From Collinsella aerofaciens (GTDB taxonomy: Bacteria; Actinomycetota; Coriobacteriia; Coriobacteriales; Coriobacteriaceae): a stretch of 64,000 nucleotides of DNA. Below, in pieces: positions 16,271-26,002 of the stretch (position 1 is the first letter of the stretch; each line of letters opens with the position of its first letter). The notes under the pieces were generated by a model. It was not told where the DNA came from. It made no database searches and worked only from the letters and a program-made list of their open reading frames with translations. The DNA lies in NCBI RefSeq assembly GCF_019131995.1, contig NZ_JAHONA010000004.1, positions 1-64,000 on the forward strand, written 5' to 3'. A program made the translations under genes and the position numbers.

Positions 16271-16566
16271 TCTCAATCTGTAACATCTGGAACCGATTTG
16301 GACGGCTACCTGTTACAGATTGAGATTTTGCTGGCGGGCCCCACTTGGTTGTCTCAATCTGTAACAACTGGAGAAGATTTTGGCTGCTAGATGTTACAGA
16401 TCGAGACATTGGCCACCCGTCTATCCTTATATCTCAATCTGTAACAGATGGACCCGTTTTGAGTGGCTAGATGTTACAGATCGAGATCTTTCTGGGACGT
16501 CCACCTGTTTGTCTAAATCTGTAACAGGTAGAGGTTCAAAAACCGTCTAGGTGTTACGGATCGAGA
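16271..16566. repeat. array of eight 15-bp motifs, alternating orientation, 40-bp phase
   Basis: Motif TCTCAATCTGTAACA and its reverse complement alternate with starts at 16271, 16311, 16352, 16392, 16432, 16472, 16512 and 16552, so the steps are 40 or 41 bp. All intervening spacers are 25 nt except one of 26. Each forward/reverse pair can form a hairpin with a 15-17 bp stem and 25-nt loop. In the three right-hand pairs the inner mismatch would be G-U only if the minus strand is transcribed. Loop sequences resemble each other (TGGA near the start, GGCTA near the end), so the array looks like four diverged tandem copies of an 80-bp unit. Confidence 0.9.
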
Positions 16567-16710
16567 CAAACTGCTGCGGAGTGCCGTCATCGACTGCTAC
16601 ACAGGTCCCAACTGATGAATTTGTCCTGATAGGTGCCCTGCTGCAGCATTTCGCGGCTACAATAATGCGGTTACAACGACGTAATGCACTCAATGCAAGA
16701 AAGGATCCGC

Positions 16711-18324
<1,614 letters not shown>

Positions 18325-18330
18325 CGCATT

Positions 18331-18368
18331 GGCGCGGTGGTCCTGTGGGGCTGCCGCGCCGTTTGTTT
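18331..18368 (+). terminator. prfC terminator
   Basis: Stem GGCGCGG (18331-18337) / CCGCGCC (18354-18360) is followed by GTTTGTTTG. Confidence 0.6.
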
Positions 18369-18424
18369 GCCTTATGCCGCGCGAGCGGCTATCATACCCA
18401 CCGTCGTCTCAAGACCGGGGCGTC

Positions 18425-18467
18425 CGAGCAGTTCGGGTCCGATATCCTGCTCGTTAAACCTAAAACC
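18425..18467 (+). promoter_or_regulatory. candidate preQ1-I riboswitch
   Basis: A 7-bp stem CGAGCAG / CTGCTCG (18425-18431 / 18447-18453) encloses a 15-nt loop beginning TTC, followed by an A-rich tail. Loop GGGT (18435-18438) can pair with tail ACCT (18458-18461), giving the H-type pseudoknot of preQ1-I aptamers. The ribosome site AAAGGAG starts right after the tail, so ligand binding could block translation. The downstream gene is a queuosine-precursor transporter, the expected target. No alignment was run. Confidence 0.6.
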
Positions 18468-18480
18468 AAAGGAGTACATA

Positions 18481-19203
18481 ATGATCAAGAAGGTCATGGA
18501 GGACTACAAGGTCCTGTTGCGGAGCATTCCCGCGGCAACGGTTTCGCTGTTTTTCGTGAGTGTCATCATGATGAACCTGCTGGCCAACAAGGAGCTTATC
18601 AGCCTGCCGTATCTGGCGCTCGATTGCGGCTTTGTGGTGAGCTGGGTTTCGTTTTTGTGCCAGGACATGATCTGCAAGCGCTTTGGCGCCAAGGCATCCA
18701 TCAAAATCTCTATCCTCGCGCTGCTGGTCAACCTGGCCGTGAGCCTGTGCTTTTGGGCATGCTCGCTCACGCCCGGCATGTGGGGCGCCTACTACGACAC
18801 GGGCATGATCGAGGTCAACACTGCCCTTAACGCCACCATCGGCGGCACCTGGTACGTGGTGCTGGGCTCTTCGCTGGCAATGCTCGTTTCTGCCGTGGTC
18901 AACTCCACGCTCAACCAGTCGCTCGGCCGTATGCTCAAAAAGAATAACTTTGCGAGCTTTGCCTTCCGTTCCTATGTGTCTACGGGTGTTGGCCAGTTTA
19001 TCGACAACCTGGTCTTTGCCATTGTGGTGAGCCACACGTTCTTTGGTTGGACCTGGGTGCAGGTTCTTATGTGCTCGCTGACCGGCGCTGTTGCCGAGCT
19101 GCTGTGCGAGGTCTTCCTGAGCCCCGTGGGCTACAAGGTCGTGCGCGGCTGGGAGCGCGAGAATGTGGGCTCCGAGTACCTCGAGCGCCACGCAACCGCC
19201 TAA
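18481..19203 (+). CDS. VUT family queuosine precursor transporter
   Basis: A 240-residue membrane protein with about six hydrophobic segments, of the VUT/YhhQ (DUF165) family that imports queuine-pathway precursors. Recognisable features are NLLANKELISLPYLALDCGFVVSW, MICKRFG, and the late segment STGVGQFIDNLVFAI. AAAGGAG lies 7 nt before ATG 18481; an in-frame extension upstream is rejected because it crosses the candidate riboswitch. The SDR gene starts 9 nt after its stop, so they form an operon. Confidence 0.87.
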   Translation: MIKKVMEDYKVLLRSIPAATVSLFFVSVIMMNLLANKELISLPYLALDCGFVVSWVSFLCQDMICKRFGAKASIKISILALLVNLAVSLCFWACSLTPGMWGAYYDTGMIEVNTALNATIGGTWYVVLGSSLAMLVSAVVNSTLNQSLGRMLKKNNFASFAFRSYVSTGVGQFIDNLVFAIVVSHTFFGWTWVQVLMCSLTGAVAELLCEVFLSPVGYKVVRGWERENVGSEYLERHATA

Positions 19204-19212
19204 GGAGCAAGT

Positions 19213-19893
19213 ATGCGGGTTTTGATCACGGGCGCTTCGGGTGGTATCGGAGCCGCGTGCGTGCAGCGCTTTTTGGACGAGGGCCACGAGGTCGTGGGCT
19301 TTGATCTGCTGCCGCCGGCGATCGAACACGAGCGCTACCGCCATCTGATCGTTGATGTCCGCGAGCCGGACTCGTTTCCAAGCGACCTTGAACCCCAGGT
19401 AATCGTGAATGTTGCCGGTACGCAGGATTCGGCCGACGACATCGCCGCCAACCTGTGTGGCACCATCAACGTGACCGAGCGCTACGCCTTTGTGGGGGAG
19501 GGGCTTGTCGCCAAGCCGGCGCCGGCTATTAAATCCGTGGTCAATGTGGGGTCGGCGAGCGGGCATACGGGATCGGAGTTTCCCGCCTATGCTGCCAGCA
19601 AGGGCGGCATTATCGCCTACACCAAGAACCTTGCAAACCGGCTGGCACCGCAGGCCATCGCCAACAGTGTGGACCCGGGCGGCGTTATCACGCCGCTCAA
19701 CCGTTGCGTGATGGAAGACGAACACCTGTGGAACCAGATTATGGAGCTCACACCGCTTAAGCGCTGGGCCACCGCCCAAGAGATCGCCGAGTGGATCTAC
19801 TTTGTGGGCGTGACCAACCGGTTTATGACCGGGCAGAGCCTGCTGATCGATGGCGGCGAGGCCGGCCGCACGCAATTTATTTGGCCCGAGTAG
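19213..19893 (+). CDS. short-chain dehydrogenase/reductase
   Basis: A 226-residue SDR. It has the NAD(P)-binding TGASGGIG at residues 7-14, NVAG, a catalytic Ser region (VNVGSASG), and YAASK with Tyr126 and Lys130. DGGEAGRT lies near the C terminus, as in classical SDRs. AAGGAG precedes the ATG. It is co-directional and 9 nt from the queuosine-precursor transporter. The substrate is not predictable; a role in queuosine metabolism is not implied by its family. A strong terminator follows. Confidence 0.88.
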   Translation: MRVLITGASGGIGAACVQRFLDEGHEVVGFDLLPPAIEHERYRHLIVDVREPDSFPSDLEPQVIVNVAGTQDSADDIAANLCGTINVTERYAFVGEGLVAKPAPAIKSVVNVGSASGHTGSEFPAYAASKGGIIAYTKNLANRLAPQAIANSVDPGGVITPLNRCVMEDEHLWNQIMELTPLKRWATAQEIAEWIYFVGVTNRFMTGQSLLIDGGEAGRTQFIWPE

Positions 19894-19894
19894 G

Positions 19895-19930
19895 AAACGC
19901 GCCCGATGGAAAGCCGTCGGGCGCGTTTTT
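19895..19930 (+). terminator. intrinsic terminator after the SDR gene
   Basis: Stem AAACGCGCCCGA / TCGGGCGCG with a short loop, followed by TTTTT. Confidence 0.85.
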
Positions 19931-19943
19931 GATGTATCGATTT

Positions 19944-20669
19944 TTAGCCGAGGCAAGTCCAGTTGACGGGGGTCGAGCCGTGCTGTTCGAGTAGCCGATT
20001 GGCTGCCGAGAAGGGGCGCGACCCCATAAAGGCGGGGAGTTCTGCCGTGGCACGGTTGGCCGAAAGCGGCGAGGGATGCGTAGAGGCTAGGCAGAACTTG
20101 TCGGTTGCCTTGCCCGCGCCGGTCGTGGCGAGCTTGCCTTCGACCATCTGCTGGGCAAAGCGGCCCCATGCCAAAAAGACTACCGGTTGGGGCAGCTGAC
20201 AGCAGCGTTCGATAACGTAGTCGGTGAGCGTACTCCAGCCCAGTTTGGCGTGCGAGTTCGCGGCATGCTCGCGCACGGTGAGCGTGGTGTTGAGGAGCAG
20301 GACGCCCTGCTGTGCCCATGGGGTTAGGTCTCCCGTGGCGGGAATAGGGCAATCCAGATCGGCTTTGAGCTCCTTATAGATGTTGCGCAGGCTCGGCGGC
20401 AACTTGGTTTGCGTCGCGGGGACCGAGAACGACAGTCCCATTGCCTGGTTGGGTCCGTGATAGGGGTCCTGACCCAAAATGACAACCTTGACCTGGTCGG
20501 CCGGCGTATAGACGAGGGCATTGAGGATGTCGTCTTGTGCCGGGTAGATAGTCTGCTCGGCACGCAAAAGGGCGATGCGCTCGAGCAGCTGGTTCGTCGT
20601 GTCACGTACCGGCTGCGGCGCATCGCCCAACCAAGTTGCTATGTTGCGATCGCGGCTCGCGGCTTCCAT
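19944..20669 (-). CDS. ung: uracil-DNA glycosylase
   Basis: A 241-residue family 1 UDG that excises uracil from DNA. The catalytic water-activating motif GQDPYHG has Asp68, followed by the Phe stacking region GLSFSVP. Further on are LLLNTTLTV (uracil recognition Asn), the DNA-intercalation loop HPSPLSA, and FMGSRPFSAANRLL. The length and motif order are typical. AAGGAG lies upstream of the ATG. It converges with the SDR gene. Confidence 0.96.
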   Translation of the reverse strand: MEAASRDRNIATWLGDAPQPVRDTTNQLLERIALLRAEQTIYPAQDDILNALVYTPADQVKVVILGQDPYHGPNQAMGLSFSVPATQTKLPPSLRNIYKELKADLDCPIPATGDLTPWAQQGVLLLNTTLTVREHAANSHAKLGWSTLTDYVIERCCQLPQPVVFLAWGRFAQQMVEGKLATTGAGKATDKFCLASTHPSPLSANRATAELPAFMGSRPFSAANRLLEQHGSTPVNWTCLG

Positions 20670-20756
20670 GGGGCTCCTTTACGTCAGATGCTCTGTTGGC
20701 ATCTATTGTAAAGGTGTCCGGAGACCTTTATGCCACGGCTGTATGAAGAGTGGGGT

Positions 20757-21659
20757 CTACGAGACGTGCTCGGGCGCTCCTGCCATGCGAGCCTGTCCAT
20801 GTGCGCGGAGGCGCGGAAGCTCGACGGTTGCCACCATGACGCCGGTGAGGATGAGAGCGGCGCCAAGGAAGGCGATGGGGCTCAGGACCTCGCCGACCAA
20901 GAAGAACGAAAAGACGGCGGAGCATACCAGCTCGAGCGAGAAGGCGAAGCCGGTGGTCTCGGCAGGCACGTGGGGCTGCACGAGCGTTTGGGTGATAAAG
21001 CCATAGGCAGAGCAGATGAGTGCGAGTGCGATGACGACCACGACCTCGCTGGACGTGCCGGGAAGCGTGAAACCGCCAAAGGTGAATGCGGCAATGCCCG
21101 AGAACAGGCCGCCGAAGCCCAGCTGCCAAACGCCCAGGGCCAGCGGGTCGACTTCTTCGACAAAGCGCTTGGCGACAATGATATGTCCAGCGTAGACAAA
21201 GGCCGAGAGCAGCATGATGATCGCGCCGGGATTCAGGCTGGTAAAGTCTGCGCCCGAGAGCAGCAACATACCGCAGGTGACGATGGCGGTGCCGACGAGC
21301 ACTTTGCGCTCGGGGGCGCGACGCAGCAGGGCGGCGTTGGCAAACGGCACGATTACGACCGTCAGGCTCTGCAAAAAGCCGGCGGTGGAGGCGGAGGTGA
21401 GGCTGGAGCCCAGGCACATGCAGGTGAGCTCGGTTGCCATGATGGCACCGATGATGGCGGCACGAACCATAAGGTCGCGGTTGATGCGCAACGCGTGCTT
21501 GTGGAAGAGCAGCAGGCAGACCACAAAGGCGATGATGCAGCGTAGCGCGACGATGCTCGTGGCGTTCATGCTGTCCATACCGATCTTCATGAGGGGATAC
21601 GAAAAGCCCCATGCGACGGGAACGGAAAATGAGAGCGCGATTGCTTTTTTGCGATCCAT
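20757..21659 (-). CDS. EamA/DMT family transporter
   Basis: A 300-residue membrane protein with ten predicted hydrophobic helices in two EamA repeats (KAIALSFSVPVAWGFSYPLMK; SALVYAGHIIVAKRF-like second half). AAGGAG lies before the ATG. It is divergent from a LysR regulator (21818) that probably controls it. Substrates of this family range from amino acids to metabolites and drugs and cannot be assigned. A second, similar EamA-LysR pair sits at 61.4-63.3 kb. Confidence 0.88.
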   Translation of the reverse strand: MDRKKAIALSFSVPVAWGFSYPLMKIGMDSMNATSIVALRCIIAFVVCLLLFHKHALRINRDLMVRAAIIGAIMATELTCMCLGSSLTSASTAGFLQSLTVVIVPFANAALLRRAPERKVLVGTAIVTCGMLLLSGADFTSLNPGAIIMLLSAFVYAGHIIVAKRFVEEVDPLALGVWQLGFGGLFSGIAAFTFGGFTLPGTSSEVVVVIALALICSAYGFITQTLVQPHVPAETTGFAFSLELVCSAVFSFFLVGEVLSPIAFLGAALILTGVMVATVELPRLRAHGQARMAGAPEHVS

Positions 21660-21817
21660 GGGACTCCTTTTGTTACAGAACGGTTTCGCAAAAAGGATTC
21701 TGCTCCCAGAATTGGATGTAGTAAAGCGAATGTATCTTCAGTATGATTAAGAAACGCTAATGTTGGCAGAAAAAGCCCTGGCAAAACGTTTTACGGCTGC
21801 ATTGATGTGGAGGCACG

Positions 21818-22684
21818 ATGGCATCGCGGTATCAGATTGTTTGTATGGTGGTCGATCGCGGCAGCCTTAAAGGCGCAGCGGACGAGCTGGGCTATACGCA
21901 AAGTGCGGTGAGCCAGGCCGTCAAGGCGCTCGAGCGCGAGCTGGGTACCACGCTTATCGAGCGCGGTAAGCAGGGCGTTTCGCTTACGCGCGACGGCAAA
22001 CAATATCTGCCGTACCTGCGCCAGATCGTGACCGCCGAGGCCGAGCTCGAGGGCAAGCGCCAGGAGCTGCTGGGGCTTTCGTCGACCGATATTCGCATCG
22101 CGACGTTTACCAACGTGAGTCGTACCGTGCTGCCGCGTGTGATCCGCGACTTTGGGGCCCTGCACCCGGGGGTGCACTTTACCCTCAAGCAGGGCGATTA
22201 CACGCGCAACGCTCAATGGGTGCACGACGGCGTGGTGGATTTTTGCTTTACGGCGCGTGGGTTTACCGCAGGGCTCGAGAAGCGCGTGGTCTATCACGAT
22301 GAGTTGGTAGCATTGTTGCCGGCCGCGCATCCGCTGACGGCAAAGGAAAAGGTGACACTCGCCGACCTGGCGTCCGAGCCGTTTGTGCTGCTGGATGAGG
22401 GCGAACAGAGCCTGGTGCTCGATGCATTCGCGGCGCATGGGCTGTCGCCGCACGTGACGAGCGAGGTGACCGACGACTACACCATCATGGCGATGGTGGA
22501 GGAGGGCCTAGGTGTGAGTATGCTGTATCGCCGTACCGTCGAAGGCATGCGGGCCGATATTCGCGTACGTCCCATCGTGCATGCCCCCTCGCGCGATGTG
22601 GTGGCCGCCTGGCGCAGCTGGGACACCATGCCCATCGCCACGAGGCGTTTTATCGGCTATATGAGCTCGCATATTGTCAATTAA
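21818..22684 (+). CDS. LysR family transcriptional regulator
   Basis: A 288-residue LTTR. The N-terminal winged helix is GSLKGAADELGYTQSAVSQAVKALERELGTTLIER, followed by a periplasmic-binding-like effector domain. The C terminus has DDYTIMAMVEEGLGVSMLYRR, a segment almost repeated in the LysR protein at 62474. GGAGG lies 5-6 nt before the ATG. It is divergent from the EamA transporter and likely regulates it. The coinducer is unknown. Confidence 0.9.
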   Translation: MASRYQIVCMVVDRGSLKGAADELGYTQSAVSQAVKALERELGTTLIERGKQGVSLTRDGKQYLPYLRQIVTAEAELEGKRQELLGLSSTDIRIATFTNVSRTVLPRVIRDFGALHPGVHFTLKQGDYTRNAQWVHDGVVDFCFTARGFTAGLEKRVVYHDELVALLPAAHPLTAKEKVTLADLASEPFVLLDEGEQSLVLDAFAAHGLSPHVTSEVTDDYTIMAMVEEGLGVSMLYRRTVEGMRADIRVRPIVHAPSRDVVAAWRSWDTMPIATRRFIGYMSSHIVN

Positions 22685-22711
22685 TGACTGGCGTGGCGTT
22701 GAGTGCGGCGT

Positions 22712-24094
22712 TTAGCGGGCTGTCGCTTTGGCTTTGGTGGCGCGATAGGTGCGTGCCGGGTGGCAGAGTAATACCGCTACGACCATAAAGAACGCCGTGG
22801 TGCCCAGGCTGATGGGGTAAACCATCATGATGTTCGCAAAGGTGCGGAAGTGCGGGAACACGCAGAACACCCAGTAGAAGCGAATGCCGCAGACGCAAAT
22901 CATGGTGATGAGGGCGGGCATGAGCGAGATACCAAAGCCGCGCAGGTAGCCGGACATGTTTTCGTAGAACATGCTAAAGGCGTACGCCGGGAAGATCGAA
23001 CACACGCGGATATAGCCGATCGAGACGATGTTGGGATCGCTGTTGAACAGCGACAGGATCTCGCGCCCCAGGCTGACAATAACGATGATCGTGGTGAGTG
23101 CAACGATACCGCCTTCGACCAGGCAGACCTTGAGCGTCTTGGTGCAGCGGTCGATCTGGCGAGCACCGTGATTTTGTCCCACAAAGGTGGTGCACGCCTG
23201 GCTAAAGCTGTTGAGCAGGTTGTAGCACACGTACTCCAGGCTCATGGCGGCGCTCGATGCTGCCATGACCTCGGTTCCCAGGCTGTTGATGGCAGACTGG
23301 ATGATGATGTTGGCGACGGCAAAGACGGCGCTCTGGATGCCGGCGGGCAGGCCGATCTTGACGATGCGCTTGAGGGCGACGGGGTCGATAGCCAAGTCGC
23401 GCGGGGTGACACGGACGACGGAGTCGGTCTTGAGCAGGCGGACAAAGAGCGTAGCGGCGCTGACGGTGTAGGCGATGGCGGTGGCGATGGCGACGCCCGC
23501 GACGCCCCAGTGGAGTATGGGGACAAAGATGAGGTCCAGGCCAATGTTGAGGACGGTGGACACGGCAAGCGCCTGCAGCGGCATGCGGGTGATTCCGACG
23601 GAGCGGAAGATCGCGGCCTCAAAGTTGTAGAGCAAAATCGAGGGCATGCTCAGCAAAAAGACGCGTAGGTAGAGCGAAGCGAGCGGCATGGTTTCGGCGG
23701 GAACGTTGAGCGCGGCGAGCATGGGCTCGGCAAAGATCTCGCCCAGAGCGATGACGACAAAGCCCACGAGCGCCATTAAAATCGAGGTATGGACGGCGCG
23801 CTTGACCATGTTCTGATCGTTGCGGCCGATAGCGTTGGCGATGACCACGTTGGAGCCAAGCGATATGCCAATAAACAGGTTGAGCATAAGGCTGGTAAGC
23901 GGAACATTGGAGCCGACCGCCGCCATGGCGAGGGTTCCCTGGTCGCCCGAGAAGTTACCGATGATGACCGTGGCGATGAGGTTCGACAGCTGCTCCAAGA
24001 TGCTCGTGGCGGCCACGGGGAAGGCGAACAGGGGAATATTGCGCCACAACGAGCCGGTGGTCATGTCAATGTGCTTAGATACGGTGTCAGCCAT
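22712..24094 (-). CDS. MATE family efflux transporter
   Basis: A 460-residue polytopic protein with twelve predicted helices. The N-terminal half contains LFAFPVAATSILEQLSNLIATVIIGNFSG and LFIGISLGSNVVIANAIGR; the second half repeats the fold with GLPAGIQSAVFAVANIIIQ and FVGQNHGARQIDR. MATE proteins export cationic drugs or metabolites in exchange for Na+ or H+. Only a weak GAGAG ribosome site precedes the ATG. It converges tightly (27 nt) with the LysR gene. The substrate is unknown. Confidence 0.92.
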   Translation of the reverse strand: MADTVSKHIDMTTGSLWRNIPLFAFPVAATSILEQLSNLIATVIIGNFSGDQGTLAMAAVGSNVPLTSLMLNLFIGISLGSNVVIANAIGRNDQNMVKRAVHTSILMALVGFVVIALGEIFAEPMLAALNVPAETMPLASLYLRVFLLSMPSILLYNFEAAIFRSVGITRMPLQALAVSTVLNIGLDLIFVPILHWGVAGVAIATAIAYTVSAATLFVRLLKTDSVVRVTPRDLAIDPVALKRIVKIGLPAGIQSAVFAVANIIIQSAINSLGTEVMAASSAAMSLEYVCYNLLNSFSQACTTFVGQNHGARQIDRCTKTLKVCLVEGGIVALTTIIVIVSLGREILSLFNSDPNIVSIGYIRVCSIFPAYAFSMFYENMSGYLRGFGISLMPALITMICVCGIRFYWVFCVFPHFRTFANIMMVYPISLGTTAFFMVVAVLLCHPARTYRATKAKATAR

Positions 24095-24221
24095 GCGCTC
24101 TCAATCTCTAATATGCTCTTTCGTGCTTATTTGCGCAGATGATGATACTCCTAATCGCCTAGTCATTGGGGAAGGCGTGCGACAATGGTGGGTGTTGTGT
24201 TGTTCGCGCTAAGGAGTTGCC

Positions 24222-25037
24222 ATGTTGTTGTGTCCCGTTTGCCATGAGCCGTTGGCGGACAATGAGCGCGGTGCTGCATGCGCGGGCGGACACCGGTTTG
24301 ACCGTGCGCGCGAGGGCTATCTATACCTCCTACGCTCGTCCAAGAGCGGCGATTCCATGGGCGATCCCAAGTCGCAGGCGCGCAGCCGACGTGACTTTCT
24401 GAACCGCGGCTACTATGCGCCGTTGCGCGATGCGATGGTTGAGCTGGTGCGCGAGCGGGTGTCTGGACGTGCCGCGTCTACGAACTGTCCCATGACGTTG
24501 CTCGATATTTGCTGTGGCGAGGGCTACTACACCAGCGCCATGGGCGCGGTGCAAGGCGTGGACGCTTACGGGTTTGATTTGGGCAAAGAAATGGTGCGCC
24601 TGGCCGCCAAGCGCGGCGATGCGACCTACTTCGTGGCCAACATGAAGGATATCCCCGTGGCCGATGGCGCCTTCGATATGGTGACCGAGCTTTTTGCCCC
24701 CTTTAACGAGCGCGAGTTTGCCCGCGTGCTGGCGCCCGAGGGCTCACTCTATACCGTGGTGCCGGGCGCCCGTCATCTCTTTGGGCTTAAGGAAGTGCTC
24801 TACGATACGCCGTACCTTAACGACGAGAAGCTGCCGCAGACCACTGAGCTCGAGTTGGTCGGAACGCAGCGGGTGTCTGCGAATATTACGCTTCAGACGC
24901 AGGACGACATCGAGGCGGTGTTCCAGATGACGCCGTACTACTACCGCACACGCCCTGCCGACAAAGAGCGCCTGGCAAATTTGGACACACTTCAAACCGA
25001 CATCGACTTCATCATCGCCGAGTACCGCCACAGCTAA
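24222..25037 (+). CDS. RlmA-like 23S rRNA (guanine-N1)-methyltransferase
   Basis: A 271-residue SAM methyltransferase. An N-terminal zinc site (Cys4, Cys7, Cys20, His24 in the CPVC and CAGGHRFD context) and the RlmA-specific GYLYLLRSSK...GDPKSQARSRRDFLNRGYYAPLRD region precede the Rossmann SAM site (LLDICCGEGYY). This combination fits RlmA-type enzymes that methylate G745/G748 of 23S rRNA. AAGGAG is before the ATG. Relatives of the TlrB subgroup confer macrolide resistance; nothing here shows that. Confidence 0.87.
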   Translation: MLLCPVCHEPLADNERGAACAGGHRFDRAREGYLYLLRSSKSGDSMGDPKSQARSRRDFLNRGYYAPLRDAMVELVRERVSGRAASTNCPMTLLDICCGEGYYTSAMGAVQGVDAYGFDLGKEMVRLAAKRGDATYFVANMKDIPVADGAFDMVTELFAPFNEREFARVLAPEGSLYTVVPGARHLFGLKEVLYDTPYLNDEKLPQTTELELVGTQRVSANITLQTQDDIEAVFQMTPYYYRTRPADKERLANLDTLQTDIDFIIAEYRHS

Positions 25038-25039
25038 CA

Positions 25040-25074
25040 ACCTGCCAAAAAGGGACAGGTTTATTTTGGCAGGT
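25040..25074. repeat. GGGAC-family repeat, TGGCAG type
   Basis: A 35-bp sequence with arms ACCTGCCAAAA / TTTTGGCAGGT and core AGGGACAGG, identical base for base to 46241-46275. It sits 2 nt after the RlmA-like stop and may also act as a terminator. Confidence 0.75.
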
Positions 25075-25091
25075 TTTATCTGGGCAAATGC

Positions 25092-25128
25092 AAAGGGCCG
25101 ACCGCGGAGATGCGCGATCGGCCCTTTT
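25092..25128 (+). terminator. intrinsic terminator
   Basis: Stem AAAGGGCCGA / TCGGCCCTTT with extra GCG pairing, ending in TTTTT. It lies between the rlmA-like gene and a convergent membrane protein gene. Confidence 0.75.
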
Positions 25129-25165
25129 TAGTCGCCTGGCTGCAGAGGTTATGAGAAGCGAGCGC

Positions 25166-25567
25166 TTACAGGCGGTCCTTGTTCTCGGCCTTAACGGCGC
25201 GCGCCTGCTGTACAAAGAACAGGTCGTAGACCACGATGACAAAGGCGACGATATTGACGGAGCTGCCGCCGAGCGCGGGAAGCGTGAGCACAGCCTGCGC
25301 AATCGTGGCGATTGCGGCAACGATGCCGAGCTTAAACGCGCCATCCACCTGCGAAGGCTTGTTGGCGCCCTTGATGCCCGCAACACCCGCGGCAAGATCG
25401 ACAACGCCCTTGGCGACCAGCACGACCGCGGCGAGCATGGCGTTCGATCCGTAGGTGGACTCGAGCTTGCCGGTCGCGATGCCGGCGATTCCAATGACGA
25501 GACTGGCGATGCCCAGAACAAAATAAATCAGGGCAAGGATTTTGAGTGTCTTGCGAGCGGCGCTCAT
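25166..25567 (-). CDS. small four-helix membrane protein of unknown function
   Basis: 133 residues with four hydrophobic segments: LKILALIYFVLGIASLVIG, MLAAVVLVAKGVVDLAAGVAG, KLGIVAAIATIAQAVLTL and NIVAFVIVVYDLFFV. The C-terminal tail is charged (ARAVKAENKDRL). The start at 25567 has AAGGA upstream; a longer in-frame version lacks one. I do not recognise a functional family. Confidence 0.75.
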   Translation of the reverse strand: MSAARKTLKILALIYFVLGIASLVIGIAGIATGKLESTYGSNAMLAAVVLVAKGVVDLAAGVAGIKGANKPSQVDGAFKLGIVAAIATIAQAVLTLPALGGSSVNIVAFVIVVYDLFFVQQARAVKAENKDRL

Positions 25568-25795
25568 AGCTGGTCCTTTCGATGCGGGCGCGGAGAATCT
25601 GTCGCACCCAGGTTGTGGCACATATCGTGAAGCACATTGTAGTTCAACGGGGCGATGCATGCGTTTGAAAGCGTCTCTCGCCTGTACGGTCCAACCTTTC
25701 AAAAAGGAAAGCTGGACGTAAGTCAAATCGATGGCAGCGTATGCGCGGCGCTGCGATGATGGGGTCATGGTAAGAGCTAGACCGAAGGAGAAGCC

Positions 25796-25939
25796 ATGAT
25801 GTACGGAGTCAAGCAAGTGCGTGAGCCGCGGTCTTTGGGAAGGCGCATGGGTGATTCTGTGATCGCTGCCGTGTGCACGGGATTGATGGCGGTGCTTTGC
25901 ATTGGGATGCTGTGGGCCATGTCGCATGTGGGACAATAG
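25796..25939 (+). CDS. 47-residue single-pass membrane peptide
   Basis: A small open frame with an excellent ribosome site (GAAGGAG, 5 nt spacer). The N terminus is basic (VREPRSLGRRMGDS), followed by one hydrophobic helix (VIAAVCTGLMAVLCIGMLWAM) and a short tail ending HVGQ. It is an isolated plus-strand gene between the four-helix protein and rsmJ. The function is unknown; the charge pattern predicts the N terminus in the cytoplasm. Confidence 0.6.
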   Translation: MMYGVKQVREPRSLGRRMGDSVIAAVCTGLMAVLCIGMLWAMSHVGQ

Positions 25940-26002
25940 CGGACGGTTGGGTGCCGGCATAAACGGCGCTCACGTATTCGTTTTGCTTGTTAAGGAGTAC
26001 CC

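Larger units (their letters stand above)
16160..16710. other. 551-bp divergent intergenic region
   Basis: Lies between the YtrA-type operon (minus) and prfC (plus). It contains the operon promoter/operator near 16187-16237, the alternating-motif array at 16271-16566, and a TACAAT (16658-16663) that could serve as -10 for prfC. I see no open frame with a ribosome site. Confidence 0.7.

Noticed and set aside
16271..16566. CRISPR array
   Set aside because: Repeats are 15 bp, alternate in orientation, and spacers resemble each other; no cas genes are nearby.
16271..16566. integron attC sites
   Set aside because: The arms do not match the RYYYAAC/GTTRRRY core rule, and there are no gene cassettes or integrase.
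18460..20352. 630-residue minus-strand open frame
   Set aside because: Antisense to the VUT and SDR genes and ung; no ribosome site or family similarity; a GC-codon-bias shadow.
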